DNA from: Spiroplasma ixodetis Y32
Lineage (GTDB): Bacteria > Bacillota_I > Bacilli_A > Mycoplasmatales > VBWQ01
Assembly: GCF_030316605.1 (NCBI RefSeq)
Contig: NZ_CP127039.1
Location: 992,001-1,056,000, forward strand
Direction: 5' to 3'
DNA length: 64,000 bases
Positions 48,527 to 57,593 of the stretch are shown here, one piece after another. The notes under the pieces are model-generated. The model saw nothing but the letters and a program-made list of their open reading frames with translations, was not told where the DNA came from and searched no databases. Each line of letters opens with the position of its first letter. Within the stretch, counting starts at the first letter, position 1. The position numbers and the translations under genes were made by a program.

Positions 48527-49285
48527 TTATAAACTATCGTATGTAGTTAGTCGAAATACTGGATGTACTCTATCCATAACATCATTAATTAATCTTGTAT
48601 TTTCACTAGTAAATGTTGTTTCTTGCATTTCTTCAACATGATGATTTGTTTCCATAGGTAATAAATTATGAATAATTTCACTTGTACCAGCAATAATAGT
48701 AGGTACTGCGTAAGCATTAGTAAAATCATTATTAATACCCATTGCTACACCACTACTAATCAAACATCCACCAGTTGCCATATTTGCTATTTTACGAATA
48801 GTTTCAAATTTACTTGGAATGATTTCAGTAATTCCAGCAATTAAATTAGCAATACCATATGAATTAAGACTAATAAATGTATCTCAATCCATTAAAGATT
48901 GCTCATTAACATTATTGTTAGTTACTGATAATGCTACTGCTGGTCATGGCGGAGTTTCTGTAGTTGTTGTAGTTGGAACAATAGGATTTATTGTTTCAGT
49001 AAATTTACTATAATTTGCTAAACCAATTGTTCCTAATCCTAGTAATATTTTTTTAGAACTATTTAATAATTTAGTTTTTGAACTTGGCATTTGATTTAAA
49101 TTTCATATATCAATACCTAATTTTTTTGAAAATAATAAAGCATTAATACTACCTAATATTGGATTTCCTATTAATTGACCATAATAAGCACTTGTACCTA
49201 CCATTGCTGATAATGGAGAAATTCCAGTTCTTATTAATTTTAATAAAGTATAATTACTTGATTGTGCAGTGGTGTCATTTGGCAT
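48527..49285 (-). CDS. Phage-associated membrane protein, family copy 3 (intact)
   Basis: The intact 252-residue member of the family with 29069-29899 and 39121-39987. Conserved parts are SSNYTLLKLIRTGISPLSAM, NPILGSINALLFSKKLGIDI and ATGGCLISSGVAMGINNDF; the Thr-rich linker is shorter. Start 49285 aligns with the MPN start of copy 2 and has AAAGGAG nine bases upstream; an ATG six bases earlier is too close to that site. Possible roles include membrane-bound phage morphogenesis or superinfection exclusion; neither is shown. Confidence 0.65.
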
Positions 49286-49529
49286 TTTCATCTACTCCTT
49301 TTACTTTTTGTTTAATAAATGCTTCTATTCAACCTTGATAATTTTTATTATCTCCAACTAAAATGGCAGTATTGGCATGAGGTTGAGAAACAACTAAATA
49401 TTTAGCAATTACATCAGGATATTTTCATAAAATAATTGCTTTTATGTCATTACTATCTGTTAAATCTTTTGGATTTGGTGAAAATATTTCTATTTTATCT
49501 TAACCAAACAAATCCGTTAATTTAATCAT
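49254..49529 (-). pseudogene. Small phage protein with early in-frame TAA
   Basis: MIKLTDLFG is followed by TAA (49500-49502), then the frame continues DKIEIFSPNPKDLTDSNDIK. If the TAA was TGA the product would be 91 residues. It ends inside the start of the membrane protein. Function unknown. Confidence 0.5.
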
Positions 49530-49531
49530 TA

Positions 49532-49738
49532 TTACTTACATCCTTTACATATATCTTTTTGTTCTCATTTATCTTTATTGTTTTTAAAATCATTAATAAA
49601 TTCTTGGAAAAATTCTAAATTAAACATATAAATTAATGTTTTTTTAATTGTTAAGGTATAATCTCCCATAATTTGAAAATGTCCAATTTCAAATTTAAAA
49701 TCATTTTTATATTTATTAATAAATTCATCAATAGTCAT
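49532..49738 (-). CDS. 68-residue phage protein
   Basis: MTIDEFINKYKNDFKFEIGH, ending in CKGCK. It starts at the ATG embedded in the tail of the upstream gene. Function unknown. Confidence 0.5.
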
Positions 49739-49884
49739 TAGTAAAAATCTCCGTTTTTTATTTTTTGAATTAATGAATAATATATGGCATCATTACTTGC
49801 ACTTCTATATCCATCATTTTCAATTTTATTTTTTAAATATTTAATTAATTTTTCTTTATATTCATTAATGTATTTTTGAGCCAT
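49738..49884 (-). CDS. 48-residue phage protein of the NGxFD-tail family
   Basis: The C-terminal KIENDGYRSASNDAIYYSLI is nearly identical to that of 51203-51403, so the two are duplicates. The tail KNGDFY encodes GGAG and the next ATG. Function unknown. Confidence 0.55.
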   Translation of the reverse strand: MAQKYINEYKEKLIKYLKNKIENDGYRSASNDAIYYSLIQKIKNGDFY

Positions 49885-49907
49885 TTTTCTTCTTATATTT
49901 TCAACTT

Positions 49908-50048
49908 TTATATAATATGTTCATCACAAAAATATCTTATTTGAACATTATCTTTATCTAATTTTGTTGGTAAATTAGTACAATTTGTTATATGTTTTCC
50001 AACTTCATTAACTTCACTAAAACAACATGGTATATTTTCCTTATTCAT
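49908..50048 (-). CDS. 46-residue Cys-containing phage protein
   Basis: MNKENIPCCFSEVNEVGKHI with a later Cys and His (YFCDEH) could bind zinc. The start overlaps the upstream stop. Function unknown. Confidence 0.45.
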   Translation of the reverse strand: MNKENIPCCFSEVNEVGKHITNCTNLPTKLDKDNVQIRYFCDEHII

Positions 50049-50292
50049 TATCAAAATTTCCTTCTTTTAATGCTATTTCTATTTTATATTCATTAATTCA
50101 TCCTTTAATTTGGTCACAAGTTTAAACAATAATTTCTAATAAATTTTCAAAGTTAGTTCCAAATAATTTTTTATCTGTTTCAATAACGATTGTATTTGCA
50201 TACTGTAATCTACGTAATACATCTTTTTTATAATCTGTATTTAAAATTTTATTTAATGTTTTTCCATCAATATTTTGGTATTTATTTTGCAT
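50041..50292 (-). pseudogene. Phage protein with in-frame TAA
   Basis: MQNKYQNIDGKTLNKILNTD continues to a TAA at 50122-50124 and then TCDQIKGWINEYKIEIALKE with the tail EGNFDNE. One nonsense change splits an 83-codon gene of the NGxFD-tail type. Confidence 0.5.
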
Positions 50293-50465
50293 TATTTATT
50301 CTCCTTATTTTTATTATTTTTTTCTAAATCTTTTGCAATTGAATTTAATAGTTTTAAAATTTTATATTCATTTTTTAAATCTTTAATAATAAATATTAAA
50401 AATATTATCAGTATTATACTTGTTATTAATATTGGTTTTATTAATAAAATTTCTCATCATATCAT
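50292..50465 (-). CDS. 57-residue single-pass membrane protein
   Basis: A membrane helix (ILLIKPILITSIILIIFLIF) is followed by a charged coil. Two TGA Trp codons near the start hide it in the standard code. TAATG junction with the next gene. Confidence 0.5.
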
Positions 50466-50475
50466 TTTTATTTTT

Positions 50476-50769
50476 TTACTCTTTTCATTTTTTAAATCAT
50501 TTAACATTGATTGAACAAAATGCACGATTTATATTCATATTTCAATTATTAAAGATTTCACCAGTTACTATAATTTCATCATTTTTGTTTAATAAAATAC
50601 AGCGTTTATAAAATTTTGGGTTATTAAAAATTAAAGTAACATAGTTTAATCCATTTCATTGACCACGAACACTATAATATAATTCTTTGTCACCTTTTTC
50701 ATAATGCTTTGCTTCAATAGTGTTACTCAGTTTTACTGTTAATTTGACATAATTTGCTTTTTCTTTCAT
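50476..50769 (-). CDS. Single-strand DNA-binding-like (OB-fold) phage protein
   Basis: The 97-residue frame (TGA as Trp) reads KANYVKLTVKLSNTIEAKHY, then YVTLIFNNPKFYKRCI and NDEIIVTGEIFNNW, an alternating beta pattern with the 'I-V-T-G' strand common in OB-folds. It lies among early genes with a RuvC-like gene upstream. Homology to SSB is not proven. Confidence 0.45.
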
Positions 50770-51200
50770 TTTTATAATTCCTTAAATAATATTGAATATG
50801 CTTATATGCATTTTGTTCATGTTTTGTAAATTTTATATTTCCTTTATAATTTTCTATTTTGTTTTTATTTTTTGCTTCGCTTTCTTGAAAATCTCAATTC
50901 ATAACATCTTCTACTAATACCATTCATTAATGCACCAATAATTTTAGGTGTTGCTAATGGATTAGTTAATAATTGTTTTGAATTTAAAAAGAAATTTTCT
51001 ACAATAACTAATATTTTTTTATCAAAAAATTGTTCTTTAATTATCGATAGTATTCTTTTAAAACAATTTTTACTTTCAAAAACATGTGTTGTGTTGAATG
51101 TTTCCATATAAATAATCCTGTTTGTTTCATTTGAATATATAACAATTCCATTATTACTTATTCCTGCTGGGTCAATTCCAATAATTAAGTCATATTGCAT
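50723..51200 (-). pseudogene. RuvC-like Holliday-junction resolvase, frameshifted
   Basis: MQYDLIIGIDPAGISNNGIV has the first RuvC Asp in GIDPA, and KKILVIVENFFLNSKQ the Glu of the second motif. Near 50925 one extra base shifts the frame; the lost C-terminal part continues as FTKHEQNAYKHIQYYLRNYK, which carries the final HExxA-type motif region. The enzyme would cut phage recombination junctions. Because the last acidic motif is out of frame the gene is likely inactive. Confidence 0.6.
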
Positions 51201-51202
51201 TA

Positions 51203-51403
51203 TTAATCAAAGTCTCCATTATCTATTTTTTGAATTAATGAATAATATATTGCATCATGATTTGCACTTCTATATCCATCATTTTCAATTTTATTTTCTA
51301 AATATGTAATAAATTTTGCTTTATTAAAAGAATTATGGTGTGGAGAATCACAAATTCCAGTAGTATTTTCAGTTAAACTTTTACATACAATACATCTAGT
51401 CAT
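51203..51403 (-). CDS. 66-residue zinc-finger phage protein of the NGxFD-tail family
   Basis: MTRCIVCKSLTENTTGICDS has a C-x2-C and later C/H residues. The second half duplicates 49738-49884 (KIENDGYRSANHDAIYYSLI). Its tail DNGDFD encodes the GGAG for the next gene. Function unknown. Confidence 0.55.
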   Translation of the reverse strand: MTRCIVCKSLTENTTGICDSPHHNSFNKAKFITYLENKIENDGYRSANHDAIYYSLIQKIDNGDFD

Positions 51404-51524
51404 TATCAAATTCACCATTTTCAATTTTATTAATTAAAATTTTAATAATATCAATTGAATAATTTGTTAATTTATATCCATAATATATATTTTTTAAATG
51501 TTCAAGTAATTTTTCTTTATTCAT
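51396..51524 (-). CDS. 42-residue phage protein of the NGxFD-tail family
   Basis: MNKEKLLEHLKNIYYGYKLT, ending ENGEFDND. GTAGGAGGTA upstream is a very strong ribosome-binding site. The next gene starts within its last codons. Function unknown. Confidence 0.55.
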   Translation of the reverse strand: MNKEKLLEHLKNIYYGYKLTNYSIDIIKILINKIENGEFDND

Positions 51525-51687
51525 ATTTATACCTCCTACTTAAACTAATATTTAAAATACAGTCATAACATATTGCTTTACTATTTTTATCTCTTAAAAA
51601 ATATTTTCTTGTTTTTATATCATTAGTATTAAAAAATAAATAATCTAATTTATTTTGTTTACATGTTCAACAAAAATACTTTTTCAT
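51517..51687 (-). CDS. 56-residue zinc-ribbon phage protein
   Basis: CWTCKQ near the N-terminus and CYDC further on form two CxxC pairs; one Trp is TGA. It overlaps the end of the upstream gene by 29 bases. Function unknown. Confidence 0.5.
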
Positions 51688-52177
51688 TATGAGTTGAAAT
51701 TTCCTTATAAGAAGTAACTATATAATTAATTGGTAAATCATCATGTTTATATGGATTATTTATTTTAAAACCTTTTCTGTTTTCTTCGCACCTAATGTTA
51801 TATTTAAAACAAGGATTAGTAATTTTAGTTTTGTTATCTGTAATTTCACCCATAAATCAACTATTATGCTGTTCATAAAATGTTAATGGTTCAAGTTTTA
51901 TATCATTAAGATAATATTCTTTTGGAGCGGTTGGTTTATTAACAGTTATTTTTTGCTTAGAAATATATGGTTCTAATAGTTTTACTAATTCATTCCCACT
52001 TAATTCTCTTTTAACATTGTCTAAATTAAAAACTCAATATGTGTAACTGTTATCAACAATAAAAGAATTATTTTTAATCATTCATTTTGGAAGTGATAAT
52101 TTATATTCAACATAATCAATAAGAATAGATTGTGGCTTATTTTTAACAATTTGTTCTTTTTTAAATTCTATTTGCAT
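51659..52177 (-). CDS. 172-residue phage early protein
   Basis: MQIEFKKEQIVKNKPQSILI is the first gene of the second phage's minus operon, with an AAGGA site. It contains CFKYNIRCEENR and several Trp (TGA) codons. No family is recognised. An inverted repeat lies just upstream (52193-52226), which suggests control at this promoter. Confidence 0.55.
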
Positions 52178-52192
52178 AATAATCCTTTCTTA

Positions 52193-52226
52193 ATATGTTC
52201 TGTTGCTTCTAGCATAAAGAACATAT
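52193..52226. promoter_or_regulatory. 9-bp inverted repeat upstream of the phage early operon
   Basis: ATATGTTCT (52193-52201) and AGAACATAT (52218-52226) are perfect inverted copies with 16 bases between. Located 16 bases before the first gene of the minus operon, they could be an operator for a phage repressor or a leader hairpin. Confidence 0.5.
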
Positions 52227-52273
52227 ATTTTGATTTTTAGATTATTAATAATACTACTATTCGTTTTATTCAT

Positions 52274-52286
52274 TCCAGAAATTCTG
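52274..52286. promoter_or_regulatory. 13-bp palindrome CCAGAAATTCTGG
   Basis: A perfect palindrome around a central A lies 97 bases upstream of the early operon; it may be a further operator. Confidence 0.35.
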
Positions 52287-52345
52287 GGCTCGAAAATAAA
52301 TTGTGAAATTTTAAAAAACATTGAGGCATTCGATTCAATATTTAT

Positions 52346-52368
52346 TTAATTTGCGTTAAGCAAATTAA
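52346..52368. repeat. 9-bp hairpin TTAATTTGC/GCAAATTAA
   Basis: A perfect stem with a 5-base loop lies in the gene-free stretch 52227-52440. No T-tract follows on the minus strand. Confidence 0.4.
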
Positions 52369-52444
52369 TATTTTAATTGAACCGGCACCGCTTAATTTTT
52401 TTACAAGTTTTAAATTTATTTTCTCGCCCAAAAATTTTCAAAAA

Positions 52445-52720
52445 AAATAAAAAATAAAACCAACACTTGCACACTTGAAAGTGGCAAGGTTGGTTAAATA
52501 AAGAATAATAGTCTGTCCCCACTCCGGGTCTATATATACTAGTTTCCAATTCGCTCCCACCCCAAGAATTACCATTACTGGTTAGTATATTTTATTAGGC
52601 ATCACTCCACTTTTTATTTATCCATGCAAGTCCACATGTTCTAGCTACTATTTTTAACAACTGTGTTGTAGTTCACTTTTTTAGTTCCCTAACACGTGTT
52701 GATAATAGTGCTAAAGAGAG
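52445..52720 (-). ncRNA. Candidate structured small RNA with strong terminator
   Basis: The stretch is clearly richer in G and C than the surroundings and has no reading frame. On the minus strand it follows a promoter-like TTGTAA with 17 bases to TTTAAT (about 52748-52712) and ends in a very stable hairpin at 52461-52497: AACCAAC/GTTGGTT, CTTGC/GCAAG and CACTT/AAGTG stacked, then TTTTATTTTTT. It is separated from alaS by another terminator. I could not match it to rnpB, tmRNA or SRP RNA by eye. Confidence 0.45.
52461..52497 (-). terminator. Stacked-stem terminator of the candidate RNA
   Basis: Three stems separated by single T bulges and followed on the minus strand by a long T-rich tract. 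Confidence 0.75.
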
Positions 52721-52753
52721 TTATTAAAAATTTTAAAATTTTACAATTACAAA

Positions 52754-52782
52754 AAAAAGACAAGATTATTTCTTGTCTTTTT
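52754..52782. terminator. Terminator downstream of alaS
   Basis: AAAAAGACAAGA and TCTTGTCTTTTT form a 12-bp stem with a 5-base loop; A and T runs on both sides. Confidence 0.8.
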
Positions 52783-52959
52783 CCTTTGAGAATAATTTTT
52801 ATTTTATCTTATAAAATCTATATTTTTTAAAATACGTCGAATATAAATTTAAGGGTTAAAGAGAATTTAATTTGTCTATCATCATTTTGAAATGGTAATA
52901 TTCAAAAGAATTTATTTATCTAGTAATTTATCTTCCTACGTTTTTGGAAACCTCCCAGT

Positions 52960-55683
52960 TTAATATATAATTTTATTAATTTCTTTTTCTGTAATAAACT
53001 TATCAATCTTCCCTTGCGCTAAGATTGGGCTACCGCCACCCTTACCATTATATGTTTTTAATATTTTTTGTAAAATATTATTACTTTGATACTGTTTATT
53101 ATTATGCAATTCTTTACTTGAAGCAACTAATACTAAATATTCTTGATTATTAATTTTATTAATAAAAATAATAATAATATTTTGATATTGATTACGATAA
53201 TGTTCAATTATTTCTCTTAATGTTTTAATATCTAAATTTTCAAAATTTGCAATTAATAGTTTATAATTATTTTCATTTTTTGGCACTAAAGTTAAATATT
53301 TTTTCACTATCTTCTGACGATTTAATTCTTCAAAATTAATTTGTCATTTTTTAAATAAACCATGTAATTGTAGTAATAACATTTTTCCCTTTCTTCAATC
53401 AGCAGCTACCACTTTTAAATTATTAATAGCATCATATATTTTTTCAATTTCTTCTTGCATACAATTATCTTTATTTTTTTGATATTGAATAAATAAATTA
53501 TTGCTTTGTTCTTTAATCATCATTATTTGTTGTGTTAAGTATTCATTAATAGTTTTTAATGATGTTAAAGCATGAATTCGATAAGAACCAGATCCTTTTG
53601 ATTCAACATTAGTTATTAATAATTGTTCTACTTCTTGTGAATTATAACAATGAGTACCCCCACAAAGTTCAATTGAAAAATCACCAAACTTAATTAATCG
53701 AACTTTTTCTTCATATTTTTCACCAAAAAAAGCTAAAGCTCCAATTTTGATTGCTTCTTCATATGTACAATAAATAATTTCACAAGGATATTTACCTTTA
53801 ATTCATTTACTTACTTGTTGTTCTATACTTATAATTTGTTCTAAAGTTAATATTTCATAATGACTAAAATCTAATCGTAAATATTGATAATTATTAAAAC
53901 TTCCAGATTGTATAACATGTAAACCTAATAATTTTCTTAAAGCAGCATGTAATAAATGAGTTCCTGAATGATTTTTTCTTGTATAAAAACGATGTGAACT
54001 ATTAATTTGTGCTTCAACAATTTCTGTTTGTGTTAATTCACCTTTTACTTCCACTTGATGAATATGCTGTTTTTGTGGTCCTTGTTGTACATCAATAACA
54101 GAGGCCGTTCCATTTTCTCCTTTGATAATACCATCATCAGATGCTTGCCCCCCCTTTTCTGCATAAAAAGGCGTTTCATTTAAAATTAAATAACCTTTTT
54201 CATTTTTTAAAAATTTTACCTCATGCTCTGATTTAAACATAAAAACAATATTTGTATTTATTTGTTCTTTATCATAACCAACAAAGGTTGAAGGAACTTT
54301 TAAATTAGTTAGTAATGAAGATTGAATTGTTAATGCTTGATGATTAATTCTTACTTTTCTTGTATTATCTTTACTGTTATCCAATAACTTTTGAAAACCT
54401 TTTAAATCAACAGTAGCATTTTCTTCATTTGCAATCTCTAATGTTAATTCAATAGGATAACCATAGGTATCAAATAATTTAAAAGCCGCAGTTGCATCTA
54501 CTTTTTTATTATCTCTAATAACTTGTAATAATAATTGTTTTCCTGTTATCAATGTTGTTCAAAATTTTAATTCTTCGCTTTTAATAATATTAGTTACTAA
54601 ATCGATTTTTTTATGTAATTCTTGATAATGTTGACCCATAACTTTGATAATAATTGAAACTAACTTAAACAAAAATGGTTCATTAATATTAAGTTTTTGT
54701 CCATATACAACAGCTCTTCTAATCAATCTTCGTAATACATAACCACGATCTTTATTACTAGGAAAAACACCATCACTAATTGCAAAAACTAAGCAACGAA
54801 TATGATCAGCAATAATTTTAAATGCAATATTAATAGTTTTTTGCTTAATCTCTTGTGTAAAATAATTATTAATATCATAACGAAAATTTGTTAATTTTTC
54901 ACATTCATGAATAATATTTTGAAATAAATCAGTATCAAAGTTAGTTGGCACATCTTGTAAAATTGCTACTAGTCTTTCTAATCCTGCACCAGTATCAATA
55001 TTTTTTCTTGGTAAATCAGTATAATTATTTTTGCCATCATTATTAAATTGTGAAAAAACAATATTTCAAATTTCAATATAACGATCATTTTCAATATCAT
55101 CTTTTAATAATTTAATACCAATATTTTGAGGATCATATTTAATACCACGATCATAATAAATTTCAGTATTAGGACCACAAGGACCTTGACCCATATCTCA
55201 AAAGTTAGTAGATCTTGTACCTTTAATAATACGTTCTTTTGGTAATTTAATAATATTTAATCATAAATTATATGTTTCTTCATCTTCATTAAAAACTGTT
55301 ACATATAATAAATTAGCATCTAAATTTAATCACTTTTTACTAGTTAAAAATTCTCATCCTCAAATAATAGCTTCTTTTTTAAAATAATCACCAATTGAAA
55401 AATTACCTAACATTTCAAAAAAAGTTTGATGTCTTGCTGTAATACCAATATTTTCAATATCATTAGTTCTAATTGCTTTTTGTGAATTTGCTAATCTTTT
55501 AGCAATTGGGGTTTGTCGTCCATCAAAATATGGTTTTAATGTAGCAACTCCAGAATTAATCCACAATAGTGAAGGATCATCATTTGGAACAAGTGATGCA
55601 CTTTCTAAAATGTGATGATCATAACTTTTAAAAAAATTTAATCAAGTTGTTCTAACTTTATCTGTTGTTCATTTTATTGACAT
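52960..55683 (-). CDS. alaS: Alanyl-tRNA synthetase
   Basis: The intact 907-residue frame reads TGA as Trp. It charges tRNA-Ala. Class II features are [18 protein letters not shown], then [20 protein letters not shown] and [19 protein letters not shown], with [19 protein letters not shown] and [14 protein letters not shown] later. The editing domain carries the zinc motif HSGTHLLH and [10 protein letters not shown], and the C-Ala-type end has [13 protein letters not shown]. The start at 55683 follows GAGGAGAAA. A T-box leader lies upstream, so expression should respond to uncharged tRNA-Ala. Confidence 0.97.
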
Positions 55684-55704
55684 AATAATTTCTCCTCAAA
55701 ATAA

Positions 55705-55880
55705 TAAAAATTCCTATCAAAATAGGAACGTTTTTTAACGCGGTACCATCCTAATTTCACTTACAAAGTAAATGCGCTTAATTAATGATTAAAATTGTTA
55801 AATTAGGAGCTTCTAATTAATAATGGTTAAGTGCTTACACTATTCACTCTCGCTGAAAACTAATTATTATTAATTATACT
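55705..55880 (-). promoter_or_regulatory. T-box leader of alaS
   Basis: On the minus strand the T-box core TGGTACCGCG (55739-55748) is followed by a terminator hairpin (TTCCTAT/ATAGGAA, 55711-55728, then TTTTT). A stem I-like region (AGCGAGAGTGAATAG) lies near its 5' end, and GCT, a possible Ala specifier codon, is at 55808-55810. Uncharged tRNA-Ala binding would favour the antiterminator and raise alaS expression. Confidence 0.85.
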
Positions 55881-56180
55881 TATCTAATTTAGATTAATAT
55901 AAATATTAATTTCAACTTTAATATTAACCATAAATATTAGTTATTACAAGCAAAAAGATAAAATTATGAAATATTTTTATAAATTAAAAAGAAAAAAATA
56001 TTAATTATTAACTTTATATAATAAAAATTACAAGAAAGATTTTTTCTATTTAATCAAAAATATAATTTAACTGGTATTTTTTTTATTGTATATTCATTTT
56101 TTCAGATATAAACTTTAGTTAAGATTTGCTTAGAATAATTTTTAAAAAATAAAATTTATTATTAAATTATATAAAATTAA
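55881..56180. other. AT-rich intergenic stretch upstream of alaS
   Basis: No gene is visible. The alaS promoter must lie at its left edge. Confidence 0.4.
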
Positions 56181-57121
56181 GGCTTTTCTCCCTTTATGTA
56201 CTATTTTTAAATTTTATCACATAAATGCTGAGAAAAGCCTATCTACGGACTTCTCCCCACATTTTTAAATGAAACATAGCATTACAGTTTCAAAAGTAGG
56301 TATCTTGTTGAATTTATATGCAGCTTCTTTGGCATATAAATGAACATGATGTTTTGCAACTTTGATATGTGTTTTAAATGTTCTTCGTATATGTTTTCAT
56401 ACTGATTCAATTTGATTGGTATTTACGCCAATTTTTGAAACATAACCATCTTGATGGTTAACTGTTTTGTGATTAGGGAAAAGTGATTTGAAATCACGAT
56501 ATCCTTTTCAAGAATCAGTCTGTACATCACACTTTGAAGAAATATGGTTTCTTGCAAACTGCAAAAGATTTTTACTTTTTGCGTTTTTGATTACTTTCAC
56601 AATTAAATTATTGGTTGTTTTTTCATAAATCCCAACAATTAATGTTTTATTTATCAAAGATATTCCTTGTTTTTTAAAACCCATATGTGAAAGATACATT
56701 TCATCCATTTGCACTATGCCCTCAACAATAAATTGATGTTCTTGTTTGGCAATACGATTTCTGATTTCATGACCCATTCTTTAAGCAGTTTTCAAAGTCA
56801 CACCCAATTCTTTTGCAACATCAGTTGATGTAATTCCATGTTTGGTGTTTATTCATCTAAAGATGAGATAAAATCAAAATCTCAAAGGTGTTTGTGACTT
56901 GTAAAAAATGGTGCCATGAAGAATAATAAATGTTTGATGACATTTCAAACATCTTATTCTTCTTAAATTAGAAGTATTCAAACTTGTTCAAGAACACATG
57001 ATACATTTGTTTTTCTTCAAACTTGCTATATATTTTAAACAATCCTGTTCTGTTTGAAAAGCATTGTTGAACTCATTCAATTTCATTGTTTCCTCCACAA
57101 GTACATGTGGGGAGAAGTCCG
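56181..57121 (-). mobile_element. IS1595-family element, copy 10 (complete, unmatched flanks)
   Basis: The 941-bp copy has both ends, but its flanking octamers differ at two positions (AAAATTAA at 56173-56180 and TAAATTTA at 57122-57129), unlike all nine others. Confidence 0.9.
56265..57086 (-). pseudogene. IS1595-family transposase, copy 10, nonsense
   Basis: TAA at 56781-56783 stands where other copies have TGA (Trp in TAWRMGHE). It also has Arg to Ile in GRSLINK and His to Gln beside the second Asp. Confidence 0.9.
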
Positions 57122-57163
57122 TAAATTTATTCATTTAATTCAATATTACTTACTATTTAATAT

Positions 57164-57593
57164 GTAGATTAGACACACTTTTTGGACTAATAAAAGTTTT
57201 TATAACTTTATATTATTAGTTGAGGTGTAGTTTAAAATGAAATATTTAATTAATAGTGCTGATTTTACTAAATTTGATTATAAATTTAACAAGTTTGTAG
57301 AAAAGTATAAAAATGATAAAAATATTAATAAAGTTAATATTTATTATCGTAAATTTAGAAAATTTTGTTTTATTTTTAAAAATAAAAATTCTTGTAAAGA
57401 AATAATTTCTCAATTACATATGCCAAAGCAAACTTTTTATTATTGAGCTAAACGTTTTTATGATATTTTCTACAAAAATAAACCTTTTGAAGAATTATTA
57501 TTTAAATCAACAAAACCTAAAAATATTAAATATTTGTATAATTTGGAATTATCAGAAAAATTTATAAATTATTTTGTTCAGTATAAAGAAGAG
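57164..57593 (+). mobile_element. 5' fragment of the DDE insertion sequence
   Basis: It is a copy of the right part of the element at 45731-46881 (reverse), including its end GTAGATTAGACACA and the first 119 or so codons of the transposase (MKYLINSADFTKFDYKFNKF). It is cut off abruptly at the junction with an IS1595-family fragment. Confidence 0.85.
57237..57593 (+). pseudogene. Truncated IS481/IS3-like transposase
   Basis: The N-terminal HTH part up to YFVQYKEE is the same as in 45750-46808 and then runs into IS1595-family sequence. It lacks the catalytic core. Confidence 0.8.

Noticed and set aside
48819..49013. Plus-strand open frame of 64 codons
   Set aside because: It is antisense to the intact membrane-protein gene 48527-49285.
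52370..52400. GCCGGTTCAA on the minus strand resembling a tRNA T-arm
   Set aside because: The bases on both sides do not pair as a T-stem and no acceptor or anticodon stem can be drawn.
52445..52720. RNase P RNA or tmRNA as identity for the RNA candidate
   Set aside because: The RNase P core (GAGGAAAGUCC, ACAGAA) and the tmRNA ends and tag frame are not visible.
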